From: Mycolicibacterium litorale
Lineage (GTDB): Bacteria > Actinomycetota > Actinomycetes > Mycobacteriales > Mycobacteriaceae
DNA: 64,000 nt
Direction: 5' to 3'
Assembly (NCBI RefSeq): GCF_010731695.1
Contig: NZ_AP022586.1
Coordinates: forward strand, 1,302,001 to 1,366,000
A program made the translations under genes and the position numbers. Position 1 is the stretch's first letter; every line of letters begins with the position of its first letter. Below the pieces are notes generated by a model. The model was given only the letters and a program-made list of their open reading frames with translations. It was not told the origin of the DNA and did not search any database. Shown in pieces: positions 46,599 through 54,340 of the stretch.

Positions 46599-47489
46599 AT
46601 GGAACTGCGTCAGCTCGAGTACTTCGTCGCCGTCGCGGAGGAGGCGAACTTCACCCGGGCCGCCCAACGCGTGCACGTGGCGCAGCCGGCGGTGAGCGCG
46701 CAGGTCGCGCGGCTGGAACGCGAGCTGGGGCAGCCGCTGCTGGACCGCGCGCGGCGGCAGGTTCGGCTCACCGCCGCGGGCGCGGCGGTGTTGCCGCACG
46801 CGCAGGCTGCCCTGGCCGCGGTCGCCGACGCCAGGGTCGCTGTGGAGGAACTCGCCGGGCTGGTCCGCGGCTGTGTGGTGATCGGGACCGTCACCGCGCA
46901 CAACGTCGACATGCCCGCGTTGCTCGCGGATTTCCACGCCGCCCATCCGGGCGTCGAGATCACGCTGAGCACCGCGGACTCCGACCGCCTGGTCGAGGGG
47001 GTGCGGTCGGGCGGATTCGATCTCGTGATCGCGTCGGTCGGTGCCGACGAGGTGCCCGACGGGCTCGAAGTCGAGGTCACCACCGATGAGGCGATCGACG
47101 CCGCAGTGGGCCTCGACGACCCGTGGCGCGACGTCGAATCGGTGCCGGTGACAGCGCTCGCCGAGCGGTCCCTGATCGCCCTGCCGGAGGGAACGGGCCT
47201 GCGGCGCCGACTCGGCGAGGCCTTCGCGTCCGCGGGCCGCACGCCGCGGATCGCGTTCGAGGCCAGCACGCCGCAGGAACTCGCCGACCTGGCCGCACGC
47301 GGCCTCGGTGTCGCGATCGTGCCGCAGTCGGTCGCCCGGCACCGCGCCGACCTGCATGCCGTCGCGATCACTCCCGAACTGCGCGGACGCCTCGTCCTGG
47401 CGTGGCGTGCCGGCGGCCCGGTCAGTCCGGCCGCGCGGGCGCTCATCGGCATGGCCCGCGAGCGCCTGCGTGTCACCGGGGATGCCTAG
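46599..47489 (+). CDS. LysR-family transcriptional regulator
   Basis: A 296-residue regulator with the N-terminal winged helix-turn-helix (MELRQLEYFVAVAEEANFTR, then AAQRVHVAQPAVSAQVARLE) and a periplasmic-binding-like effector domain from about residue 90. ATG 46599 fits the family N-terminus. Divergent from the monooxygenase/hydrolase operon, which it most likely activates in response to an aromatic ligand. Its stop codon overlaps the probable polA promoter. Confidence 0.92.
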   Translation: MELRQLEYFVAVAEEANFTRAAQRVHVAQPAVSAQVARLERELGQPLLDRARRQVRLTAAGAAVLPHAQAALAAVADARVAVEELAGLVRGCVVIGTVTAHNVDMPALLADFHAAHPGVEITLSTADSDRLVEGVRSGGFDLVIASVGADEVPDGLEVEVTTDEAIDAAVGLDDPWRDVESVPVTALAERSLIALPEGTGLRRRLGEAFASAGRTPRIAFEASTPQELADLAARGLGVAIVPQSVARHRADLHAVAITPELRGRLVLAWRAGGPVSPAARALIGMARERLRVTGDA

Positions 47490-47492
47490 AGT
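47487..47492 (+). promoter_or_regulatory. Putative -10 element of polA (leaderless)
   Basis: TAGAGT fits the TANNNT consensus, and its first three bases are the stop codon of lysR. Transcription starting about 7 bases later would begin at the GTG at 47500. There is no ribosome binding site upstream of that GTG, which supports a leaderless transcript. No -35 element was found. Confidence 0.45.
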
Positions 47493-47499
47493 TGTGCCC

Positions 47500-50244
47500 G
47501 TGAGCCCAGCCAGTACCTCCACCGCCAAGAAAACGGCCACCAACCAGAAGGCCGCCGCCAAGGCGGACGACAAGCCGACACTGATGCTGCTGGACGGCAA
47601 CTCACTGGCCTACCGCGCCTTCTACGCGCTGCCCGCGGAGAACTTCAAGACCCAGGGCGGGCTCACCACGAACGCGGTCTACGGGTTCACCGCGATGCTC
47701 ATCAACCTGCTGCGGGACGAGCAGCCGAGCCATGTGGCCGCGGCGTTCGACGTGTCCCGCCAGACCTTCCGCGTCGACAAATACCCCGAGTACAAGGCCG
47801 GCCGCTCCTCGACACCGGACGAGTTCCGCGGTCAGATCGACATCACCAAAGAGGTGCTCGTCGCGCTGGGTATCGCCGTGCTGGCCGAACCCGGCTTCGA
47901 GGCCGACGACATCATCGCCACGCTGGCCACCCAGGCGGAGGCCGAGGGGTACCGGGTGCTCGTCGTCACCGGGGACCGCGACGCGCTGCAGCTGGTCAGT
48001 GACGACGTCACCGTGCTCTATCCGCGCAAGGGTGTCAGCGAGCTGACCCGGTTCACCCCCGACGCGGTCCTGGAGAAGTACGGCCTCACCCCGCAGCAGT
48101 ATCCGGACTTCGCGGCGCTGCGCGGCGATCCGAGCGACAACCTGCCGGGCATCCCGGGCGTGGGGGAGAAGACGGCCACCAAGTGGATCGCCGAGTACGG
48201 GTCGCTGCAGGCGCTGGTGGACAACGTCGATCAGGTCAAGGGCAAGGTCGGCGACGCCCTGCGGGCGAACCTGTCGCACGTGGTGCTCAACCGGGAACTC
48301 ACCGATCTCGTCAAGGACGTCCCGCTTCCGCACACGCCCGACACGCTGCGGGTGCAGCCGTGGAACCGCGATCAGATCCACCGCCTCTTCGACGACCTCG
48401 AATTCCGCGTGCTGCGCGACCGGTTGTTCGAGACGCTGGCAGCCGTCGAACCCGAGGTCGAGCACGGGTTCGACGTGCGGGGCAAGGCGCTGGAACGCGG
48501 TGAGCTCGCCGCCTGGCTGTCCGAACACAGCCTCGGCAACCGGTTCGGGCTCGCGGTCGTGGGCACGCATCTGGCCTACGACGCCGACGCCACCGCGCTG
48601 GCCATCGTGGCCGCCGACGGCGACGGCCGCTACATCGACACCTCGGCCCTCGACCCGGACGACGAGGCGGCGCTCGCGTCGTGGCTCGCCGACCCGGGCC
48701 CGCCGAAGGCGCTGCACGAGGCCAAGCTCGCCATGCACGATCTGGCCGGTCGCGGCTGGAAGCTCGCCGGGGTCACCTCCGACACCGCGCTGGCGGCGTA
48801 CCTGGTGCGGCCCGGTCAGCGCAGTTTCAGCCTCGACGACCTGTCGCTGCGCTACCTGCGCCGGGAGCTGCGCGCGGACAACCCTGCGCAGCAACAACTC
48901 TCGCTGCTCGACGACAGTGACGGCGGCGACGACCAGGCCGTCCAGACGCTGATCCTGCGTGCCGTCGCGGTGCTCGACCTCGCCGACGCGCTCGACGAGG
49001 AACTCGCCCGCATCGACTCGTCGTCGCTGCTCGGCCGCATGGAGTTGCCGGTGCAGCGGGTGCTCGCCGAGATGGAGCACGTCGGCATCGGCGTCGACAT
49101 CGACCAATTGCGGCAACTGCAGAGCGAATTCGCCGATCTGATCCGCGATGCCGCCGAGGCCGCCTACGCGGTGATCGGCAAGCAGATCAACCTCGGGTCG
49201 CCCAAACAGCTGCAGACCGTGCTGTTCGACGAACTCGAGATGCCCAAGACCAAGAAGACCAAGACCGGCTACACCACCGACGCCGACGCCCTGCAGTCGT
49301 TGTTCGACAAGACCGGGCACCCGTTCCTGCAGCACCTGCTGGCGCACCGCGACGCCACGCGGCTCAAGGTCACCGTGGACGGGCTGCTGAACTCGGTGGC
49401 TTCCGACGGTCGCATCCACACCACCTTCAACCAGACGATCGCCGCCACCGGCCGGTTGTCGTCGACCGAACCGAACCTGCAGAACATCCCGATCCGCACG
49501 GAAGCTGGCCGGCGCATCCGCGACGCGTTCGTGGTGGGTGACGGATACGCCGAGCTCATGACGGCCGACTACAGCCAGATCGAGATGCGCATCATGGCGC
49601 ACCTGTCGCAGGACGCCGGGCTGATCGAGGCGTTCAACACCGGTGAGGATCTGCACTCCTTCGTCGCCTCGCGGGCGTTCGACGTCCCGATCGACGAGGT
49701 GACCCCGGACCTGCGCCGCCGTGTCAAAGCCATGTCGTACGGGTTGGCGTACGGGTTGAGCGCCTACGGGCTGGCCGCGCAGCTCAAGATCTCGACCGAA
49801 GAAGCGAAGGTCCAGATGGACCAGTACTTCGCCCGGTTCGGCGGGATCCGCGACTACCTGCGCGACGTCGTCGACCAGGCCCGTAAGGACGGCTACACCT
49901 CGACGGTGTTCGGCCGCAGGCGGTATCTGCCCGAACTCGACAGCAGCAACCGCAACGTCCGTGAGGCCGCGGAGCGGGCCGCGCTCAACGCCCCGATCCA
50001 GGGCAGCGCCGCCGACATCATCAAGGTCGCGATGATCGACGTCGACCAGGCGATCAAGGACGCCGGGCTGACGTCCCGGATGCTGCTTCAGGTGCACGAC
50101 GAGCTGCTGTTCGAAGTCGCCGACGGCGAGCGGGACACGCTCGAAGCGTTGGTCCGCGACAAGATGGGCAGCGCCTACGCGCTCGACGTGCCGCTGGAGG
50201 TCAGTGTCGGATATGGCCGCAGCTGGGACGCGGCGGCCCACTGA
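47500..50244 (+). CDS. polA: DNA polymerase I
   Basis: A 914-residue enzyme for repair and Okazaki-fragment processing. The N-terminal 5' nuclease domain begins LMLLDGNSLAYRAFYALP and includes GDRDALQLV and GDPSDNLPGIPGVGEKTA. The middle domain lacks the carboxylate set of an active 3'-5' exonuclease, as in other mycobacterial PolA. The polymerase domain has motif A with Asp690 (TADYSQIEMR), motif B RRVKAMSYGLAYGLSAYG and motif C with Asp867 (QVHDEL). GTG 47500 (SPASTSTAKK) resembles the start of Rv1629; GTG 47494 and ATG 47482 are in-frame alternatives. Confidence 0.97.
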   Translation: MSPASTSTAKKTATNQKAAAKADDKPTLMLLDGNSLAYRAFYALPAENFKTQGGLTTNAVYGFTAMLINLLRDEQPSHVAAAFDVSRQTFRVDKYPEYKAGRSSTPDEFRGQIDITKEVLVALGIAVLAEPGFEADDIIATLATQAEAEGYRVLVVTGDRDALQLVSDDVTVLYPRKGVSELTRFTPDAVLEKYGLTPQQYPDFAALRGDPSDNLPGIPGVGEKTATKWIAEYGSLQALVDNVDQVKGKVGDALRANLSHVVLNRELTDLVKDVPLPHTPDTLRVQPWNRDQIHRLFDDLEFRVLRDRLFETLAAVEPEVEHGFDVRGKALERGELAAWLSEHSLGNRFGLAVVGTHLAYDADATALAIVAADGDGRYIDTSALDPDDEAALASWLADPGPPKALHEAKLAMHDLAGRGWKLAGVTSDTALAAYLVRPGQRSFSLDDLSLRYLRRELRADNPAQQQLSLLDDSDGGDDQAVQTLILRAVAVLDLADALDEELARIDSSSLLGRMELPVQRVLAEMEHVGIGVDIDQLRQLQSEFADLIRDAAEAAYAVIGKQINLGSPKQLQTVLFDELEMPKTKKTKTGYTTDADALQSLFDKTGHPFLQHLLAHRDATRLKVTVDGLLNSVASDGRIHTTFNQTIAATGRLSSTEPNLQNIPIRTEAGRRIRDAFVVGDGYAELMTADYSQIEMRIMAHLSQDAGLIEAFNTGEDLHSFVASRAFDVPIDEVTPDLRRRVKAMSYGLAYGLSAYGLAAQLKISTEEAKVQMDQYFARFGGIRDYLRDVVDQARKDGYTSTVFGRRRYLPELDSSNRNVREAAERAALNAPIQGSAADIIKVAMIDVDQAIKDAGLTSRMLLQVHDELLFEVADGERDTLEALVRDKMGSAYALDVPLEVSVGYGRSWDAAAH

Positions 50245-50245
50245 C

Positions 50246-51055
50246 GTGCCGGTGCATCCGTTCGACGAGGCGATCGAGCTCGAACCCACGGAACTGGCCG
50301 GCCGGTTGCGTGGCCGCACCCGCCCGGACTGGGCCAACATGGTCGGTCCGTTCGGCGGGATGACTGCGGCGGTGTTGCTGCGGGCCGTCGAAGTACAGCC
50401 GGAGCGCATCGGCGAACCCCTCGCGCTGACAGTGAATTTCGCCGCGCCCGTCGCGGACGGACCCTTCGACATCGCGGTGAAGGCGGTCCGCACGAACCGG
50501 ACCAACCAGCACTGGCTCGTCGAACTCTGGCAGGACGGCGCGGTCAAGACGAACGCCACCGCGGTGTTCGGTCTCCGGCGCGACACCTGGTCGGACACCG
50601 AACGGGCCGTGCCGCCGGTGCCCGCACCCGCCGACGTCGCGGAGAGCGGGCTGCCCGACATGATCGTGTGGGCGCGCAACTACGAGATGCGTTACGTCGA
50701 GGGCGGGGTGCCTGGGCCGGGAGCCCAACCTGAACCGTCATCGGTGACGACGCTGTGGGCGCGGGATCGCCGCGGGCGCGCGCTGGACTTTCCGTCTCTG
50801 ACGGCGATGAGCGACATCTTCTATCCGCGGGTGTTCCTGCGGCAGGGGGCCATGTCACCCGCCGGGACGATCTCGCTGACGACGTACTTCCACGCCGATG
50901 CGCAGGCACTCCACGCCGCGGGCGGCGATTTCGTGTTGGCGCGCGCCGAGGCCAACCGGTTCTCGCGCGGCTACTTCGACCAGTCGGCCGAATTGTGGAG
51001 CGCGGCCGGCGAACTGCTGGTCACCACCCACCAGCTGGTGTACTTCAAGGCCTGA
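50246..51055 (+). CDS. Thioesterase-family (hotdog) protein
   Basis: A 269-residue protein with tandem hotdog-like halves. GRTRPDWANMVGPFGGMTAAVLLRAVE resembles the acyl-CoA thioesterase N-terminal domain, and the second half ends with HADAQALHAAGGDFVLARAEANRFSRGYFDQ. The GTG at 50246 starts 2 bp after the polA stop; longer in-frame starts would overlap polA. The 3' end overlaps the convergent PrsW gene by 11 bp. Probably acts on a CoA ester; the substrate is unknown. Confidence 0.82.
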   Translation: MPVHPFDEAIELEPTELAGRLRGRTRPDWANMVGPFGGMTAAVLLRAVEVQPERIGEPLALTVNFAAPVADGPFDIAVKAVRTNRTNQHWLVELWQDGAVKTNATAVFGLRRDTWSDTERAVPPVPAPADVAESGLPDMIVWARNYEMRYVEGGVPGPGAQPEPSSVTTLWARDRRGRALDFPSLTAMSDIFYPRVFLRQGAMSPAGTISLTTYFHADAQALHAAGGDFVLARAEANRFSRGYFDQSAELWSAAGELLVTTHQLVYFKA

Positions 51056-52232
51056 TGACCGCCCCGGCCCGGTAGCCGGCCATGTGGTGCAGCGCCGGCG
51101 ACGCCGCGCGGGCCGCGTACACCGCGTAGGTCTCCTCGTGGAGCAGTCCGACGACGCGCGGATCGCCGAACCCGCGGTCGATGCGGTCGCGCACGAATGC
51201 CAGTTCCACGACCTGGTGCGCGAACTTCTTGACCGACGCCTCGGCCTGCTTGCCGCCGAACCTCCTGGCCTCGGCGACGGCCTGTTTGCGCGTCCGCAGC
51301 GAGCCGAGCCACGTCGCCTCGCTGGGGGTCACCACGCCCGCGGCCACCATCCCGGGCAGTTTGGCCGCCACGACCTGCTGCTCGCGGCGCCTGCTCCTGA
51401 CCGCCAGCAGGATCGCGAGCGCGAACATCGGCATCATCCAGAACACGTACAGACCGAAGTACGCCCCGACCCCGAGGAGCGACGAGCCGTTCCACATCGC
51501 GTGCAACAACACCGCTCCGGCGTAGCCGAGCAGGAGGAACCCGGTTCTGGCGGCGGCCTCGCGGCGTTGCAGGGCGAACCACACGCCGATCGCGAACACC
51601 GTGGTGAACAGCGAGTGGGCGAACGGCGCCATGACGAGCCGGAGCGCGGCGGTGAGCAGCGAGTCGGCCAGCGACTCACCGTTGGCGATGTAGAGGATGT
51701 CCTCGAGCCAGGCGAAGCCCGCCCCGACCAGGCCCGCGTACACCAGACAGTCGGTCAGCGAGTTCATCTCGTTGCGGCGCGCGCCGGTCATCATGATGAG
51801 CAGGAACAGGCCCTTGGCGGCCTCCTCGGTCAGTGGCGCACCCAGCACCAGCGTCACGGGGCTGACGCCTTCCGACCCGTCGCCGCCGAGGGCCGGGTTC
51901 ACCCACGCCTCGAGGAACAGCTGCAGCACCGCCGAGATGACGACGGCCGCTGAGGTGCCCCAGAGGAACGCGAACACCAGCAGCCGCGGCGGTTCCGGTT
52001 CCCACCTGTCCAGCCACAGGTACGCCAGCACGACGACCGCCATCGCGATGCTCGACAGCACGAACCCGATCGCCGTCCCGGTCGGGTTGACCGCCGTGAG
52101 CAGGATGACGAGCAGGCCGGCCAGCGTGCCGAGGGCGATCAGCACTCCGAGTGGCGCGCCGACTCTGCGCACTTGCCGGACCCAGGGGGAGGCGTACAGC
52201 TGCGGTGGGGGCGGGGTGCCGAGGCGGGACAC
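51045..52232 (-). CDS. PrsW-family intramembrane metalloprotease
   Basis: A 395-residue membrane protein with about nine helices. The active-site elements are LTEEAAKGLFLL (EExxK) near residue 142 and LLHAMWNGSSL (HxxW-type) near residue 246. In Bacillus PrsW cleaves an anti-sigma factor; whether this homologue does so is not known. After the last helix there is a charged C-terminal domain of about 110 residues. GTG 52232 is the start. Convergent with the thioesterase gene and divergent from the SnoaL gene. Confidence 0.85.
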   Translation of the reverse strand: MSRLGTPPPPQLYASPWVRQVRRVGAPLGVLIALGTLAGLLVILLTAVNPTGTAIGFVLSSIAMAVVVLAYLWLDRWEPEPPRLLVFAFLWGTSAAVVISAVLQLFLEAWVNPALGGDGSEGVSPVTLVLGAPLTEEAAKGLFLLIMMTGARRNEMNSLTDCLVYAGLVGAGFAWLEDILYIANGESLADSLLTAALRLVMAPFAHSLFTTVFAIGVWFALQRREAAARTGFLLLGYAGAVLLHAMWNGSSLLGVGAYFGLYVFWMMPMFALAILLAVRSRRREQQVVAAKLPGMVAAGVVTPSEATWLGSLRTRKQAVAEARRFGGKQAEASVKKFAHQVVELAFVRDRIDRGFGDPRVVGLLHEETYAVYAARAASPALHHMAGYRAGAVIRP

Positions 52233-52279
52233 CTCAGCAGGCTAGCCGGAATACCGCGGCGCTTCGCGGAGTTGGCTCC

Positions 52280-52305
52280 ATTACGAGACGGTATTGTCTC
52301 GTAAT
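52280..52305. promoter_or_regulatory. Perfect palindromic operator over the SnoaL-operon promoter
   Basis: ATTACGAGAC (52280-52289) and GTCTCGTAAT (52296-52305) are perfect 10-bp arms around GGTATT. The -10 element TATTGT (52292-52297) lies in the centre, so a bound protein would block the promoter. The site is 17 bp before the SnoaL start codon. The TetR protein encoded third in the operon is the likely binder. The PrsW gene start is 48 bp away on the other side and might also be affected. Confidence 0.75.
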
Positions 52306-52322
52306 TGGACGAGGAGGATTCG

Positions 52323-52787
52323 ATGCGCGAACTCAGTGACGACGCCCGGCGGCAACGCACCCACCGGACGATCGACCGGTTGCAGGAGGCGCTGCTCGCC
52401 CACGACATGTCGGCGTTCGCCGACCAGTGGGCGCCCGACGGCACCATGAGCTTTCCGTTCGCGCCGCCCGGGTGGCCGGAACTGCGCGGACGCGACGAAG
52501 TGCGCGGCTACCTCGCGGACTACACCGACAACGTCGACATCCACGAGATCACGCGGATGACGCGCCACGACAGCACCGACCCCGACACGGTGATCCTCGA
52601 ATGGGCGGTCAGTGGTGTCGCGGTCAAGACCGGCAAGCCGTACGAGATCGCCTACGTCGCCTTCGTCACTGTCGGACCCGACGGCATCGTCGCCTACCGC
52701 GACTACTGGAACCCGCTGGCCGCGGGCGCCGCGCTCGGCGGCATCGACGAGCTGTTCGCCGCCTTCGACGCCGGGGCACCGCGGTGA
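52323..52787 (+). CDS. SnoaL-like/NTF2-fold protein
   Basis: A 154-residue protein of the NTF2 superfamily, an alpha-beta barrel with a hydrophobic pocket. HRTIDRLQEALLAHDMSAFADQWAPDGTMSF is the typical helix-then-strand opening. ATG 52323 has GAGGAGG at 52311-52317; an upstream in-frame start at 52305 would lie within the operator. It is coupled by GTGA to the NmrA-like gene. Enzyme or binding role unknown. Confidence 0.85.
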   Translation: MRELSDDARRQRTHRTIDRLQEALLAHDMSAFADQWAPDGTMSFPFAPPGWPELRGRDEVRGYLADYTDNVDIHEITRMTRHDSTDPDTVILEWAVSGVAVKTGKPYEIAYVAFVTVGPDGIVAYRDYWNPLAAGAALGGIDELFAAFDAGAPR

Positions 52788-53626
52788 GCGGCACGGTCCT
52801 GGTGCTGGGCGCCACCGGCAACACCGGAAGCGCGGTCGTCGACGCACTGCGCCGGTTCCCTGACCTCTCGGTCCGCACGGCGACGCGACAACCGGCGCCG
52901 CCCACCGCCCACGACCACCGCCGGTTCGACTGGGCCGACCGGGCGACGTGGGGTGAGGCGCTCGACGGCGTGGACCGGATGTACCTGGTCGCACCCGTCG
53001 GGGACGCCGAGCCGATGGCCGTGGTCGCGCCGTTCCTCGAACAGGCCGGCGCCGCGGGTGTGCGGCGCGTGGTCGCGCTCAGCTCGTCGGCGGTCGCCTT
53101 CGGCGAGCCGGGCCTGGGCCAGGTGGCGTCAGCGGTCCGTGAGGTGTTCGAGGAGTGGGAGGTGCTGCGCCCGTCGTGGTTCATGCAGAACTTCACCGGC
53201 GCCCACCCGGTCGCCGAGAGTATCCGTGCCACAGGCGGATTCGTGACCGCCACCGGCACCGGCCGGCTGCCGTTCATCGACGGCCGCGACATCGGCCGCG
53301 TGGCGGCGCACCTGCTCGCCGCGCGCGAACCGCAGTGCGCCGAGCACGTATTGACCGGCCCCGAAGCGCTCACGTACGACGACGCCGCGGCGATCATGTC
53401 GGAGGTGACCGGCCGCAGCGTGCGCCACCGGTCCGTCGAGCCCGAACGGTTCACCGATTTCCTCGTCGCCTCGGGTTACGACCCCGACTTCGCCGCGGTG
53501 CTCGCCGCGCTGGACGCGCTGGTTCGCGACGGCACCCAGAGCGAGGTCACCGACGCGGTCGAGCGGCTCACCAGAACACCGCCGCGCAGTTTCGCCGCAT
53601 ACCTGCGCGCTCTGGTTGCCGTATGA
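52784..53626 (+). CDS. NAD(P)H-binding (NmrA-like) atypical SDR
   Basis: A 280-residue protein with the Rossmann motif VLVLGATGNTGSAVVDAL at the N-terminus and GTGRLPFIDGRDIGRVAAHLL, typical of NmrA/HSCARG and isoflavone-reductase-like atypical SDRs. It lacks a YxxxK pair. GTG 52784 overlaps the SnoaL stop and its own stop overlaps the TetR start. It may act as a redox sensor or as a reductase of small molecules; the SnoaL/NmrA/TetR trio points to a stress or xenobiotic response. Confidence 0.88.
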   Translation: MSGTVLVLGATGNTGSAVVDALRRFPDLSVRTATRQPAPPTAHDHRRFDWADRATWGEALDGVDRMYLVAPVGDAEPMAVVAPFLEQAGAAGVRRVVALSSSAVAFGEPGLGQVASAVREVFEEWEVLRPSWFMQNFTGAHPVAESIRATGGFVTATGTGRLPFIDGRDIGRVAAHLLAAREPQCAEHVLTGPEALTYDDAAAIMSEVTGRSVRHRSVEPERFTDFLVASGYDPDFAAVLAALDALVRDGTQSEVTDAVERLTRTPPRSFAAYLRALVAV

Positions 53627-54207
53627 CCGCCGGACGGCCGCGCGACGCCAGGGTCACCGAGGCGATCCTCGACGCGGTGCTGGCCGAACTCGCCGACCGG
53701 GGGTTCGGCGGGTTGACGATGGACGCCGTCGCGCGGCGGGCCGGGGTCGGCAAGAGCGCGCTCTACCGGCGGTGGCCGTCGAAGGTCGAGATGACGGCCG
53801 ATCTGATGCGTGCGTTGAGCGTCACCGAGGAGCCCGCACCCGACACCGGATCGTTCGCGGGGGACGTCCGGGCGCTGCTCGAGGATGTGCTTGCCTGGCT
53901 GACCGACGAGCGGGTCCGTCGGGTGTACCCGGACCTGCTTGCCGAGGCGCAGCGCCACCCGGCGCTCGGCGAAGCAATGACGACCTATGTCGCGCGGCCC
54001 CGGCGAGCGCGTGCCACGGCGGTCCTCGAGCGGGCCGCCGAACGCGGCGAACTGGGCATCGGCGCTGATCAGGAGGTCATCGTGGATGCGCTGGGAGCGC
54101 TCGTCTTCTGGCGCCTGATCGCGCTCAGTCAGCCGGTGACCGCACAGCATCTGGACCGGGTGACCGCGGCGGTGTGCGCGATCGCGCGCGGAGCCGACTC
54201 GATGTGA
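53623..54207 (+). CDS. TetR-family transcriptional regulator
   Basis: A 194-residue repressor with helix-turn-helix in TMDAVARRAGVGKSALYRRW and a C-terminal domain of the TetR_C_11-like type (PARPRRARATAVLERAAERG region). Last gene of the SnoaL operon, coupled by ATGA. The perfect palindrome at 52280-52305 is its expected autoregulatory operator. The long spacing before rpsA (133 bp) marks the end of the operon. Confidence 0.92.
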   Translation: MTAGRPRDARVTEAILDAVLAELADRGFGGLTMDAVARRAGVGKSALYRRWPSKVEMTADLMRALSVTEEPAPDTGSFAGDVRALLEDVLAWLTDERVRRVYPDLLAEAQRHPALGEAMTTYVARPRRARATAVLERAAERGELGIGADQEVIVDALGALVFWRLIALSQPVTAQHLDRVTAAVCAIARGADSM

Positions 54208-54216
54208 GAACCGGGT

Positions 54217-54256
54217 TTGTCCTGCATGTACCGAGTCGAGTAGGCTCGACAGGTAC
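54217..54256 (+). promoter_or_regulatory. rpsA promoter with nested inverted repeat
   Basis: TTGTCC (54217-54222) and TAGGCT (54241-54246) are separated by 18 bp and form the best SigA-type promoter in the window. It would give a leader of about 88 nt for rpsA. Nested inverted repeats GTCGAG-TAGG-CTCGAC (54235-54250) and GTACC/GGTAC (54228-54232 with 54252-54256) overlay the -10 region. They could also form a terminator-like hairpin for the upstream tetR transcript. Confidence 0.55.
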
Positions 54257-54340
54257 CTGTGTGCGTGATTGCAGGTCACACAACAATCATCAGTACATCA
54301 TCTGTCCCTACGAGCAAACCTGTCCGGAGCAACCCACCAC

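Noticed and set aside
47602..50679. 1025-codon open frame on the minus strand across polA
   Set aside because: It is the antisense shadow of a well conserved gene. GC-rich third positions remove stop codons from the opposite strand, and the translated sequence is rich in Arg, Val, His and Gln with no domain.
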